DNA of 64,000 nucleotides from Mycolicibacterium iranicum. GTDB lineage: Bacteria; Actinomycetota; Actinomycetes; Mycobacteriales; Mycobacteriaceae. The notes under the pieces were generated by a model, which worked only from the letters and a program-made list of their open reading frames with translations, was not told the DNA's origin and made no database searches. Where the stretch lies: contig NZ_LQPC01000052.1 of the NCBI RefSeq assembly GCF_002101705.1, positions 24,109-88,108 of the forward strand, given 5' to 3'. Positions within the stretch are counted from its first letter, which is position 1; every line of letters begins with the position of its first letter. Both the position numbers and the translations under genes were made by a program. Shown piece after piece: positions 1-9,018 of this stretch.

Positions 1-2436
1 GGGTGCCTCAGCCCAGACGTCGACCGTTCCGCACGGTGTACCCGTCTCCGCCGAGGTCTCGATGACATCTTTCAGCCCGCAGAGGAATTCCGAAGGGCCG
101 CGAGGTTTGGACTCGGTCGCTCCCCAGTGATGTCCCGACACCAGCAGCGTGTGCTCGGCGCGGGTGACCGCCACGTACAGCAGCCGCCGTTCCTCGTCGG
201 TGCGCCGCTGCTCGAGACGGCGCTTGTGATCGGAGATCTTGTCGGACAACCCTTTCCGGTCGCTTACATCAGAGGTGTCAAGGACAGGGACACCGTGTGC
301 GGACACGGTGGCGCAGTCACCGCGCAGCAGCGGCGGAAGGTCGGCGGCGTCGGTCAGCCAGGTGCGAGGTGATGCGGTCGACGGGAATACCCGCTTCGAC
401 AGGTGTGGCACCGCAACGATCTGCCATTCGAGGCCCTTGGCTGCGTGCACGGTCAGGATCTGGACCCGATCGGCGGACACGGTGACCTCGGCGGGCGCGA
501 GACCGTTCTCCACCTGCTCGGCGGTGTCGAGATAGGCCAGCAGGCCCGAGGCCGTCGCCGACCCGCGTGACGAGAAGTCGGCGACCACGTCGCCGAAGGC
601 GTCGAGATGCTCGGTGCCCGACCATCCCGCTGAAACTGGTTGAGCAGCACGGACTTCGGCGTCGACACCGAGGACGCGCCGTATTTCGGCGACAAGGTCG
701 GGCAGCGGGCTCTCCAGGTGGGCGCGCAGCGCGGTCAGCTCCCGCCCCAAAGTGATGATCCTGGCGTGGCCTGCCGCGGAGTACGCCGCAGCCGGGCCGG
801 GATCGCAGATGGCGTCGGCCAGACAGGCGGTGTCGGCGTCCGGTCCCAGCGCCGCGACGATGTCCGCGGTCGCCGACGATGCATTGGGAGAGCCCGGGTC
901 GACCAGCGCCGCGGCCCGTCGCCACAGCGCGGCGACATCGCGGGCGCCCAACCTCCAGCGCGGTCCGGTCAGCACCCGAACGGCGGCAGCGCCGGCGGTC
1001 GGGTCGACGCACAACCGCAGCATTGCCACTAGGTCTGCGACCTCGGGCACGGCGAGCAGGCCGGCGAGCCCGACCACCTCGACCGGCACCCCTCGCCGGT
1101 TCAGGGCTTCAGCCATCGGCGCGGCATCGGCGTTGCGGCGGACCAGCACCGCGGCGGTGGGAACCGCGGCGGATCGCCGGCTCCCGTCGTGCCAACGGGC
1201 AGCGATCTGGTCAGCGACCCAGTCTCGTTCGGCCTCCACGTCGGAAAGCAGCGCGCAGTGCACAGCACCCGGCTCGGCGCCGGGCCGCGATTGCAGCGAC
1301 CGCACCGACACCGACCGGCGCCGGGCGTCGACGGACATCTCGTTCGCCAGGTGCAGCACCTCCGGCGGGTTGCGCCAACTGGTGCGCAGCTCCAGCGTGG
1401 GCGCCGGCGTTCCGTCCGACCGGGGGAAGTCGGTGGTGAAGCGAGGGAGATTGGTCGCCGATGCACCCCGCCAGCCGTAGATCGACTGAATGGGGTCACC
1501 GACGGCGGTCAGGGCCAGATCGTCGTCGGCGCCGCCGCCGAACAGCGCCGACAGCGCGACACGCTGTGCGTGGCCGGTGTCCTGGTACTCGTCGAGGAGC
1601 ACGACGCGGTATCTCTGTCGCAATTGTTCGCCGACGGAGGGGAATTGCGAAGCCAGCCGTGCTGCCGAAGCCATCTGCATACCGAAATCCATCACACGTT
1701 GCTCGCGCATCCTGCGGTGCAGTTCGTCGATCAGCGGGACCAGCATCGTGCGTTCGGTTTGGGTGGCCAGCATGCGCAGCAGCCACTGGCTGGGGCCGCG
1801 GTCGCGCTGGTATCTGCCCGCGGGCAGGGTATGCACCAGCCGGTCGAGTTCGACGTGGGTGTCGTTCAGTTGCGCCGTGTCAACAAGGTGCTCGGAGAGC
1901 TGCCCGGCCAGTCGCAACACCATGCCGGTGATGGAGGCCGGCGATTTGTCGGTCTCCAGCACTGCCGGATGTTCGCAGACCACACGAAAGGCCAACTGCC
2001 ACAACTCCGTCTCGCTGAGCAGTCGGGTATCGGGCTCGACGGGAAGCATCAGCCCATATTCACGCAGCAGGTTTCCCGCGAAGGCGTGATAGGTGCCGAC
2101 GGTGACGGGGTCTTCGGTGAAACCGGCCCCCGCCGCCGAGGGCACCACAAGCCCGGTGCCGGCGAGGCGCGCAAGCCGGGCCCGCACCCGCCGCAGAAGC
2201 TGACCGGCGGCCTTCCGGGTGAAAGTCAGGCCCAGGACCTCTCCGGGATGCGCGTAGCCATTGGCGACGAGCCACACGACACGGGCCGCCATGGTCTCGG
2301 TCTTTCCTGCGCCGGCTCCCGCGATGACGACGAGCGGCCCCGGGGGCGCGGCGATCACGGCCGCCTGTTCCTCGGTCGGCTCGAATATTCCCAAAGCCTT
2401 TGATAACTCAGCGGGACTGTATCGGGGTGTGGTCAT
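1..2436 (-). CDS. adnB: AdnB helicase-nuclease subunit (C-terminus cut by window edge)
   Basis: Second subunit of the mycobacterial AdnAB motor-nuclease that resects DNA double-strand breaks. The minus-strand frame starts at the ATG at 2436 (MTTPRYSPAEL) and was read without a stop through the stretches checked down to position 1, so only the C-terminal part with the nuclease domain is missing. Visible UvrD-type motifs: Walker A GAGAGKTE near residue 41, LDEYQDT (motif II), GDPIQSIYGWRG (motif III), LTVHAAKGLEW (motif V) and LLYVAVTRAEH (motif VI). The start overlaps the adnA stop by ATGA, so the two are translationally coupled. Identity rests on the motifs, the tandem partner and synteny with Rv3201c. 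Confidence 0.93.
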   Translation of the reverse strand, partial: MTTPRYSPAELSKALGIFEPTEEQAAVIAAPPGPLVVIAGAGAGKTETMAARVVWLVANGYAHPGEVLGLTFTRKAAGQLLRRVRARLARLAGTGLVVPSAAGAGFTEDPVTVGTYHAFAGNLLREYGLMLPVEPDTRLLSETELWQLAFRVVCEHPAVLETDKSPASITGMVLRLAGQLSEHLVDTAQLNDTHVELDRLVHTLPAGRYQRDRGPSQWLLRMLATQTERTMLVPLIDELHRRMREQRVMDFGMQMASAARLASQFPSVGEQLRQRYRVVLLDEYQDTGHAQRVALSALFGGGADDDLALTAVGDPIQSIYGWRGASATNLPRFTTDFPRSDGTPAPTLELRTSWRNPPEVLHLANEMSVDARRRSVSVRSLQSRPGAEPGAVHCALLSDVEAERDWVADQIAARWHDGSRRSAAVPTAAVLVRRNADAAPMAEALNRRGVPVEVVGLAGLLAVPEVADLVAMLRLCVDPTAGAAAVRVLTGPRWRLGARDVAALWRRAAALVDPGSPNASSATADIVAALGPDADTACLADAICDPGPAAAYSAAGHARIITLGRELTALRAHLESPLPDLVAEIRRVLGVDAEVRAAQPVSAGWSGTEHLDAFGDVVADFSSRGSATASGLLAYLDTAEQVENGLAPAEVTVSADRVQILTVHAAKGLEWQIVAVPHLSKRVFPSTASPRTWLTDAADLPPLLRGDCATVSAHGVPVLDTSDVSDRKGLSDKISDHKRRLEQRRTDEERRLLYVAVTRAEHTLLVSGHHWGATESKPRGPSEFLCGLKDVIETSAETGTPCGTVDVWAEAP

Positions 2437-5400
2437 TCCTTGCTCCTGGAATTCTGTGCCGGACACATCGCGCGAACCGGGCAGTGGGCACATCCTTCGT
2501 TGACCCGTGCGACGAACTCCGGGCCCTGGGTCGCCGCGGCTGCCTGGCGGACCCGCGAGTGCCACTCGGAATGACCATCGGAGGTCAAAGCGTCCTGATG
2601 GCGTTCGGTGGCCCCGCCACCCGTGGCCTTGCCGAGATAGACGAGCCGCCCGCCCCCGGGCTCGTCGCCCTCGGCGAGCAGACCCGCGGCCACCGCCAGC
2701 TGATACATCGCCAGCTGCGCGTGGGACTGTGCGTCGTCCTTGGTAACAGGACTCTTGCCGGTCTTGATGTCCACGACGACGAGCCGGCCCTCGCTGTCGC
2801 ATTCCAGCCGGTCGAGCCGGCCGCGGATCCGCACCGAGGGGCCCTCGGAATCTGCGTCGCCGATCAGGCCGTCGACGTCGACCTCGGTGCCGACCTCGGT
2901 CAATTCGGAGCGGCTGTCGGTACGCCACCGCAGAAAGGTCGAGAGCATCTCCAGATGCCGCGCCAGCTCGTTGTCCGAATGCCACTGTGCATCGAAAGGC
3001 AATTCCTGCCAGACCTTTTCGAGTTCATTGAGCAGCTGACTTTCGGACTTCCCCGAGTCCGAGACAAGGGCGTGCACCAGCGACCCCAGGGCCGAGCGGA
3101 TATCGCGACCGCGCGAGCCTCCGTGGCGTTCCAGTAGCCAGCGCAGCGGGCAGTCCGCCAGCATCTGCAGCGTCGACGGCGACATGGTGACCACATGGTC
3201 GTCGCCCTCCCACAGAGGCTCGTGGGTCGACAGTTCACGCGTGCCGTACCACGAGTCGGGATCCGCCCCGTGCACACCCGCCTCGGCCAATCGCGCCAAC
3301 TGAGCTGCCGCACAGGCTCTTTCCGTGTCGTCCACCGCGCCGGGCGGTGCGCACACCACGGCACGCAGCCGCCCGACCAACGCGGCGGGTGCCAGCATCC
3401 GCGGAGCCCTGATCGGCACGGCGGGCTCGGTCGCCGGCTCGGTAGCCAGTGCGGCGAGCTCGTGACAGAACGACGACGGCAGCAGAGCGGAATCACCGCA
3501 ATCGCTGTCGACTGCCGTCACGAGCAGGCGGCTGCGTGCCCGGCCCATCGCAGCGATCAGCAGCCGCCGTTCCTCAGCCAGCAGCGGCGCGCGGCTCGAC
3601 AACCGTTGGCCCGCTTCGACAACACCATCGATCACGTCGACGAGATGCTGGGTGCCCAACACGCCGCCACGAGGAGATACGTTGGGCCACAGTCCTTCCT
3701 GCAGACCGGCGATCACCACGAATTCCCATTCGCGGTTCAGTGCCGAGTGTGCGCTGACCAGCGAGACGCCGGCGCGGGCCTGATCGTCGCCGCGGGGCGG
3801 AAGGGAAAGAGACCGGATGTGATCGATCAGGCCGCGAATCGATGCCCCTGCCGTGCGGTCGACGTACTGCTCGGCGACGTCGAACATCGCCGTGACGGCG
3901 TCGAGGTCGCGCTCTGCCTGGGCGGCTGCGGGTCCGCCGCGCTCGCTCGCTGCCAGCCACCGCCGCTGCAGGCCAGAGCGGTGCCATGCCTGCCACAAGG
4001 TGTGGCGCGGATCGCTGCCCTCCTCGGCGCTGCGGCGCGCGGCGGTCAGCACCGAGCGCACCCGGCGCAGAGCACGCGCCTGCTCATCGGGCAGCACCAC
4101 GAGGTCGGAGTGCAACGCCGTCACCAGGAGCTCGCCGAAACCGTCGGGTGAGCCCGGCGAGGCCCGGCGCAGTGTGCGACGCAGCTGGCGCAGCGACACC
4201 GGGTCGACGCGCCCGATAGGTCCGGTCACCAGGGCCAGCGCCCGGTCGCCATCGAGGTGGTCGGCGGTGGCTTCCAGGATCGTGAGCAGTGTCCGCACGG
4301 CCGGCTGATCGGCAAGGGGCGCATCGGTGTGCGGTTGGTCCACGGGGACACCAGCCGCAGCCAGCGCGCGCGCCAAAGCCGTGCCCGAACGGGGAACCGA
4401 GCGGACGATCACAGCCATCTGGTCCCACGGCACGCCGTCGACGAGGTGTGCGCGACGCAGCGCGTCTGCGATCAGAGCTGATTCGGCGTGTGGCGACGCG
4501 GCGATGCGCACCGTCAGCGAGCCCTCCCCTTCTCTGCCGGTGAACTCGCGCGCAGCCTCAGCTCCCGGAAGCCGCCGTGTGACAGCGCTTATCGCCTCTG
4601 CGAGCGGCGCCGCGCAGCGGTGGGATCGGGTGAGCGCCAGTGTATGGCCGTCACCGCGCAGTAACGCCGGGTCGGCGCCGCGATACCCGAACACCGTCTG
4701 GTGCGGATCGCCGGCGATCACAGTGAGTTCGGCACCGGCGGCCAGGATCTCGACGAGCCGGGCGGTCTGCGGGTCGAGGTGTTGCGCATCGTCGACCAGC
4801 AGCAGTTGAATGCGCGCCCGTTCGGCGGCCAGCAGGTCGGCGTCCACGGCGAAAGCCTCCAGCGCCGCGCCGACCAGCTCCGCGGCGCCCAATGCCGGCA
4901 CGGTGGCCTGGGGGGCGGCCATGCCAACAGCGGAACGCAGAAGCATGATCTGCTCGTAGGCCTGCGCGAACCGGCCGGCCGCCTGCCACTCGGGGCGGCC
5001 GCTGAGACGACCGACGCGTTGCAGCGCAAGCGGATCGACGCCGCGCTCACTGCAGCGGGCCATCAGGTCGCGCAGTTCGGTGGCGAAGCCGACGGTGCTC
5101 AGTGCAGGGCGCAGCTGCCCCGGCCACCGGACCGGCGACGCGTCGCCGTCTTCGAGGTCGCCGGCGAGTAGCTCGCGGATGATCCCGTCCTGCTCTGCGC
5201 TGGTGATCAGCCGCGGCTGCGGGCTTCCGTTGCGCTGCGCGGCGAGGCGCAGCACCGCGAACGCGTACGAGTGCACGGTGCGTACGAGCGGTTCGCGCAC
5301 CGCGTCACGCCCACCCGCACCCAGCAACCGAGAGGTGATGGATGCCCGGGCGTGGGCGCTGAGTCTCGCCGAACCCGTCAGCAACAGAACCGATTCCGGA

Positions 5401-5546
5401 TCGCAACCGGCCGCGATGTGGGCCACCGCGGTGTCCACGAGCAGGGTGCTCTTGCCCGTGCCCGGCCCGCCCAGCACTCTGACGGTGCCGCGCGTATCTC
5501 GGCGACCCAAGGCGTCGAGTGTCAGTTCGGTGTGCGGGGCGGACAT
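2433..5546 (-). CDS. adnA: AdnA helicase-nuclease subunit
   Basis: First subunit of the AdnAB resection complex (RecBCD/AddAB counterpart), about 1037 aa against 1055 in M. tuberculosis Rv3202c. The N-terminal motor carries Walker A GGPGTGKST, LLLVDDAQHLD and GDPHQTVFGYRG; the C-terminal RecB-like nuclease shows GRLDRLE, VVVDIKTGK and QLAMYQLAV. A Cys in ADCPLRW plus the cluster CAHCPVRAMC just before the C-terminus fit the four-cysteine iron-sulfur staple of AddB-type nucleases. The start used is the ATG at 5546 (MSAPHTEL); an in-frame ATG at 5555 is also possible, and the open frame further upstream runs antisense through lipV and is not considered coding. It stops inside the adnB start. 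Confidence 0.93.
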   Translation of the reverse strand: MSAPHTELTLDALGRRDTRGTVRVLGGPGTGKSTLLVDTAVAHIAAGCDPESVLLLTGSARLSAHARASITSRLLGAGGRDAVREPLVRTVHSYAFAVLRLAAQRNGSPQPRLITSAEQDGIIRELLAGDLEDGDASPVRWPGQLRPALSTVGFATELRDLMARCSERGVDPLALQRVGRLSGRPEWQAAGRFAQAYEQIMLLRSAVGMAAPQATVPALGAAELVGAALEAFAVDADLLAAERARIQLLLVDDAQHLDPQTARLVEILAAGAELTVIAGDPHQTVFGYRGADPALLRGDGHTLALTRSHRCAAPLAEAISAVTRRLPGAEAAREFTGREGEGSLTVRIAASPHAESALIADALRRAHLVDGVPWDQMAVIVRSVPRSGTALARALAAAGVPVDQPHTDAPLADQPAVRTLLTILEATADHLDGDRALALVTGPIGRVDPVSLRQLRRTLRRASPGSPDGFGELLVTALHSDLVVLPDEQARALRRVRSVLTAARRSAEEGSDPRHTLWQAWHRSGLQRRWLAASERGGPAAAQAERDLDAVTAMFDVAEQYVDRTAGASIRGLIDHIRSLSLPPRGDDQARAGVSLVSAHSALNREWEFVVIAGLQEGLWPNVSPRGGVLGTQHLVDVIDGVVEAGQRLSSRAPLLAEERRLLIAAMGRARSRLLVTAVDSDCGDSALLPSSFCHELAALATEPATEPAVPIRAPRMLAPAALVGRLRAVVCAPPGAVDDTERACAAAQLARLAEAGVHGADPDSWYGTRELSTHEPLWEGDDHVVTMSPSTLQMLADCPLRWLLERHGGSRGRDIRSALGSLVHALVSDSGKSESQLLNELEKVWQELPFDAQWHSDNELARHLEMLSTFLRWRTDSRSELTEVGTEVDVDGLIGDADSEGPSVRIRGRLDRLECDSEGRLVVVDIKTGKSPVTKDDAQSHAQLAMYQLAVAAGLLAEGDEPGGGRLVYLGKATGGGATERHQDALTSDGHSEWHSRVRQAAAATQGPEFVARVNEGCAHCPVRAMCPAQNSRSKE

Positions 5547-5624
5547 GCCACGCATGACATCACGAGGGTCCGACAACTCCGCCTCACCTGGTCTGCGCCG
5601 GACGCGCCTGGCACCATCGGCAAG

Positions 5625-6407
5625 GTGACCGACCTGCTGTGCACCTACCGATTCGGACCGACCGGACCCGCCACGGTCCTTGCTCTCCATGGACTGACCG
5701 GACACGGCAAGCGCTGGGAAACGCTGTTCACTCGCCATCTGCCCGACGTGACGGCGATCGCCCCCGACCTCCTCGGACACGGGCGCTCGTCGTGGGATGC
5801 GCCGTGGACGATCGAGGCAAACGTCGCGGCGCTCGCTGCCCTTGTGGACGCCGAAGCCGATGGTCCGGTCGTCGTGGTGGGCCATTCGTTCGGCGGTGCT
5901 ATCGCACTGAACCTCGCTGCGGCGCGGCCGGATCTGATCACCGGCCTGGTGCTTCTGGATCCGGCCGTGGCGTTGGACGGGCGATGGATGCGTGAAGTGG
6001 CCGACGACATGTACAGCTCGCCCGATTACACCGACCGAGCCGAGGCCCGTCAGGAGAAGGTCGGCGGTTCGTGGGGCGAGGTGCCCGACGACGAGCTCGA
6101 TCGCGAACTCGACGAGCACCTCGTCGATGCGGCCGACGGCCGCGTGGGGTGGCGCATCAGCATTCCGGCCATGTTGTCGTACTGGAGCGAGCTGACCCGA
6201 CCTGTTCCCGTGCCGCGCGATGGCACCCCCACCACGCTGGTACGGGCCACGCACACCGACCCGCCCTACGCGAGCGACGAGCTGATCACCGCGCTGGAAG
6301 CTGGTCTCGGACCGAATTTCACGCTCTTGGAATGGGACTGCGACCACATGGTTCCGCTCGCGAAGCCCACCGAGACCGCGGCCGCGATCCGGGACCGGCT
6401 GGCCTGA
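5625..6407 (+). CDS. lipV: Alpha/beta hydrolase (LipV-like esterase/lipase)
   Basis: A 260-aa alpha/beta-hydrolase-fold enzyme, probably an esterase; its natural substrate is not evident. The oxyanion-hole segment LHGLTGHGKRW, the nucleophile elbow GHSFGG (Ser), and a late WDCDHMVP that supplies the catalytic His are all present. Start is GTG at 5625 (VTDLLCTYRF), divergent from adnA with under 80 bp between. The M. tuberculosis LipV annotation begins later, but the residues upstream of the elbow here contain the expected first strand and oxyanion turn, so the longer start is favoured. It ends 2 bp before the next start, so the two genes form an operon. Confidence 0.85.
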   Translation: MTDLLCTYRFGPTGPATVLALHGLTGHGKRWETLFTRHLPDVTAIAPDLLGHGRSSWDAPWTIEANVAALAALVDAEADGPVVVVGHSFGGAIALNLAAARPDLITGLVLLDPAVALDGRWMREVADDMYSSPDYTDRAEARQEKVGGSWGEVPDDELDRELDEHLVDAADGRVGWRISIPAMLSYWSELTRPVPVPRDGTPTTLVRATHTDPPYASDELITALEAGLGPNFTLLEWDCDHMVPLAKPTETAAAIRDRLA

Positions 6408-6409
6408 CG

Positions 6410-6706
6410 ATGGCCGCGATCACCGAGGAGCAGGTGGAGACGGTGCGCGGCCTGGTGGCCTCCATTCCGTCCGGTCGCGTGTCCACCTACGGTGACATCG
6501 CCGACGCCGCAGGGCTTTCCAGTCCGCGAATCGTCGCCTGGATCATGCGGACCGACTCGTCAGACCTGCCGTGGCACCGGGTGATCCGGGCATCGGGACG
6601 GCCCGCGCCGCATCTGGAGACGCGCCAGCTGGAGCGTTTGCGCGCCGAGGGGGTGCTGGCCGACGACGGCCGGGTATCGCTGCGAGAGTACCGCCACACG
6701 TTCTGA
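6410..6706 (+). CDS. Alkyltransferase-like protein (ATL), Trp in place of active-site Cys
   Basis: A 98-aa protein with the MGMT DNA-binding fold: GRVSTYGDIA (helix-turn-helix entry) and a reactive-site motif that reads PWHRV where O6-methylguanine methyltransferases have PCHRV. Loss of the acceptor cysteine defines the ATL family, which binds O6-alkylguanine and flags it for nucleotide excision repair without transferring the alkyl group. Directly follows lipV (2-bp gap) and corresponds by position to Rv3204. The motif is seen directly; the repair role is family knowledge. Confidence 0.88.
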   Translation: MAAITEEQVETVRGLVASIPSGRVSTYGDIADAAGLSSPRIVAWIMRTDSSDLPWHRVIRASGRPAPHLETRQLERLRAEGVLADDGRVSLREYRHTF

Positions 6707-6748
6707 GGATCGCGGGAGCGAAGTCACGGCTGTGGATTCGGGCGCGAT

Positions 6749-6773
6749 CACAGCCAGGAATGCTATTCCGCGG
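6749..6773 (+). repeat. Dispersed 25-bp repeat, copy A
   Basis: Contains the core GGAATGCTATTCCGCGG preceded by CACAGCCA. The identical 25 bases occur as the right arm of the hairpin ending at 26437 and, inverted, at 52761-52785. Here it lies alone between the convergent ATL gene and the TIGR02569-family gene, without the matching inverted arm that copy B has. Confidence 0.85.
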
Positions 6774-6776
6774 CAC

Positions 6777-7631
6777 TCACAACGCGAGGCGCACCAGTGC
6801 CGCTGTGCGCGCAAGACCGGGGAACGCCGCGGCCGTCGACCTCGGGTGCAGCGCATGCACACTCAAGCGGAACATCAACGCACGCAACAGCATCTGCGGC
6901 CATTCTGGCAGTGCGGACCACCGCTCGATCAGCGCGTCGTCCGCCTCGCCCCAGGCCAGAGCGTCCACGACGACAACGCCCGCGGCCCACGCGGGTGGAC
7001 GCCAATACGGCGTGATGTCGGTGATTCCCGGTGCCGCAGTGCCCGCGAAAAGCACTGTGCCGTAGAGATCTCCGTGCACCAACTGGCTGGGGCTCTTGGT
7101 CGGGCGACGCAGCATGGCGAGCTGGTTGATCAACTCGATGGACTTCTGTCCGTCAGCGGTGCCCGGCCCGACTCGCGCGCCCGGCGGCAGGGAATGAAGC
7201 GGGCGCTCCTCCCACGCCGCACGGTCGGCGGCGATGAACACGTCGACATCTCCCCACGGAGCGATCGGCGGCTGGGTCAGGAAGCGGGGACGCTCCAACT
7301 TGGACGTCGCCTCGTGCAACCGCACTGCGGCGGAGACGACTTCGTCGTGACGGGGCTCCGGGGTCCCCGCGACGTAAGTGTCCGCTCGCCAGCCCGCGAC
7401 GACGTAGCGCCCGTCCGTCGAACGGACGGGGCGGGCCAGCCGCACCCCGTCGACGAACAGCGTCTCCCTAACCTTCGCCGACCAGGCGGCACGGGCGTGG
7501 TCGGCGACCATCGACAACACGACCTCGCCGCAGCGCCAGCCACCCTCCCAGCTGGATCCCAGCGGCGCCGGCTGCACCCCGGACAGCCCGAAAGCTGCAA
7601 GTACATGCTCGGGCGGGCGCTCTGCGGTCAC
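6777..7631 (-). CDS. Phosphotransferase-like protein (TIGR02569 family, Rv3205c homologue)
   Basis: A 284-aa cytosolic protein starting with GTG at 7631 (MTAERPPEHVL). It has an aminoglycoside-phosphotransferase-like layout: SSWEGGWRCGEVVLSM resembles the small lobe and HGDLYGTVLF resembles the HGDLxxxN catalytic loop, but the usual metal-binding Asn is absent at that position, followed by ITDITPYW where kinases have a DxD-type segment. The family is actinobacterial and of unknown function; kinase activity is doubtful because of the altered loop. It lies 36 bp downstream of moeZ on the same strand and may be cotranscribed. Confidence 0.7.
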   Translation of the reverse strand: MTAERPPEHVLAAFGLSGVQPAPLGSSWEGGWRCGEVVLSMVADHARAAWSAKVRETLFVDGVRLARPVRSTDGRYVVAGWRADTYVAGTPEPRHDEVVSAAVRLHEATSKLERPRFLTQPPIAPWGDVDVFIAADRAAWEERPLHSLPPGARVGPGTADGQKSIELINQLAMLRRPTKSPSQLVHGDLYGTVLFAGTAAPGITDITPYWRPPAWAAGVVVVDALAWGEADDALIERWSALPEWPQMLLRALMFRLSVHALHPRSTAAAFPGLARTAALVRLAL

Positions 7632-7667
7632 CGCAACAGCGTAAGCGCAGCGGCGGCCAACCCAGCG

Positions 7668-8846
7668 TTAGTACATGACCATGTCGGGTTCGAGTTGCTT
7701 GCCCCACGCAACGATTCCGCCTTGCACGTGCAGCGCGTCGGAAAATCCCGCCTTCTTCACGATGGCGAGCACCTCGGCAGAGCGGACCCCGGTCTTGCAG
7801 TAGAACACCGGAGTCTGGTCGACCTTCAGCTTGGACAGCGCCTCGCCGGTCTCGAACGAACCCTTCGGGATCAACTCGGCACCCTGGATGTGGTTGATGT
7901 CCCACTCGACCGGCTCCCGGACGTCGATCAGCGCCAACGGCTTGCCGGATTCCAGAAGCTCCCGCAACTCGCGGGGGGTGATGGTCGATTCGGCGGCAGC
8001 CTCCGCAGCCTCGTCGGAGACGACGCCGCAGAACTCCTCGTAGTCGATGAGTTCGGTGATCTTCGGCGTCGACGGATCCTTGCGGATCTTGATCGTCCGA
8101 TACGTCATGTCGAGCGCGTCGTAGACCATCAGGCGGCCCAGCAGCGGCTCGCCGATACCGGTGAGCAGCTTGATGGCCTCGGTGCCCATCACCGACGCGA
8201 TCGAGGCGCACAGGATTCCCAGCACGCCACCCTCGGCGCACGACGGCACCATCCCGGGTGGCGGCGGCTCGGGATACAGATCGCGATAGTTCAGACCCAA
8301 GCCGTCGGGCGCGTCCTCCCAGAACACCGACACCTGGCCTTCGAAGCGGTAGATCGAGCCCCACACATACGGCTTGCCTGCCAGCACGGCGGCATCGTTG
8401 ACCAGGTAGCGCGTCGCAAAGTTGTCGGTGCCGTCGAGAATCAGGTCGTACTGGGCGAACAGGTCGACCGCATTTTCCGGTTCCAGGCGGAACTCGTGCA
8501 GGTTGACGGTGACGAGCGGGTTGACCTCGAGGATCGAGTCCTTGGCGCTCTGCGCCTTCGAGCGGCCGATGTCGGACTGGCCGTGGATGATCTGACGCTG
8601 CAGATTGGACTCGTCGACGACGTCGAACTCGACGATGCCGATGGTGCCCACGCCCGCGGCGGCCAGGTAGAGCAGCGTCGGCGATCCGAGGCCTCCGGCC
8701 CCGATGACGAGGACCCTGGCGTTCTTCAACCGCTTCTGCCCGTCCAGGCCGAGGTCGGGAATGATGAGGTGGCGGCTGTAGCGCGCGACCTCTTCGCGAG
8801 TCAGTTCAGCCGCTGGCTCTACCAGCGGCGGCAACGGTGAGGACAC
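7668..8846 (-). CDS. moeZ: Adenylyltransferase/sulfurtransferase MoeZ (ThiF + rhodanese)
   Basis: A 392-aa two-domain enzyme that adenylates the C-terminus of small sulfur carrier proteins (CysO, MoaD types) and then thiocarboxylates them, feeding cysteine and molybdenum cofactor synthesis. Residues about 1-265 are the ThiF/MoeB domain (GAGGLGS nucleotide loop, ESNLQRQ, DGTDNF); residues about 285-385 are a rhodanese domain with active-site Cys in FYCKTGVRS. The GTG start at 8846 is supported by AAGGAGAA four bases upstream. Corresponds to Rv3206c. A SigH-type promoter candidate lies upstream. Confidence 0.95.
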   Translation of the reverse strand: MSSPLPPLVEPAAELTREEVARYSRHLIIPDLGLDGQKRLKNARVLVIGAGGLGSPTLLYLAAAGVGTIGIVEFDVVDESNLQRQIIHGQSDIGRSKAQSAKDSILEVNPLVTVNLHEFRLEPENAVDLFAQYDLILDGTDNFATRYLVNDAAVLAGKPYVWGSIYRFEGQVSVFWEDAPDGLGLNYRDLYPEPPPPGMVPSCAEGGVLGILCASIASVMGTEAIKLLTGIGEPLLGRLMVYDALDMTYRTIKIRKDPSTPKITELIDYEEFCGVVSDEAAEAAAESTITPRELRELLESGKPLALIDVREPVEWDINHIQGAELIPKGSFETGEALSKLKVDQTPVFYCKTGVRSAEVLAIVKKAGFSDALHVQGGIVAWGKQLEPDMVMY

Positions 8847-8896
8847 CGACTTCTCCTTGGTTGGCTGTATGACCCATCTCAGCAGGTACGCAGTTC

Positions 8897-8922
8897 AACA
8901 GCAACGAGGCCCCATCGCTTCC
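8897..8922 (-). promoter_or_regulatory. Candidate SigH-type promoter for moeZ
   Basis: On the minus strand GGAAGC (8917-8922) is followed after 16 bases by TGTT (GTT at 8897-8899), close to the SigH consensus GGAA(C/T)A-N16-20-(G/C)GTT but with mismatches at the YA and S positions. The predicted transcript would start some 40 bases before the moeZ GTG. moeZ joining a thiol-stress regulon would make biological sense because it handles activated sulfur. Confidence 0.4.
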
Positions 8923-9018
8923 CGCGCGGTCACGATCGCCGGGCGTGCGCGAATGCACAGAATTACCGGCGCGGCGGGGTACAGACACGCACGCTCGCGG
9001 TGCGTGTGGGGCCCAGGA

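Noticed and set aside
1189..2403. 404-codon plus-strand open frame at the left end
   Set aside because: Opposite to adnB, whose UvrD motifs are read on the minus strand.
5547..6347. N-terminal extension of AdnA to 1304 residues
   Set aside because: It runs antisense through lipV and has no domain; AdnA homologues start near 5546.
6732..8840. 702-codon plus-strand open frame
   Set aside because: Runs antisense to the TIGR02569-family gene and moeZ, both with clear motifs; its own translation has no recognisable domain.
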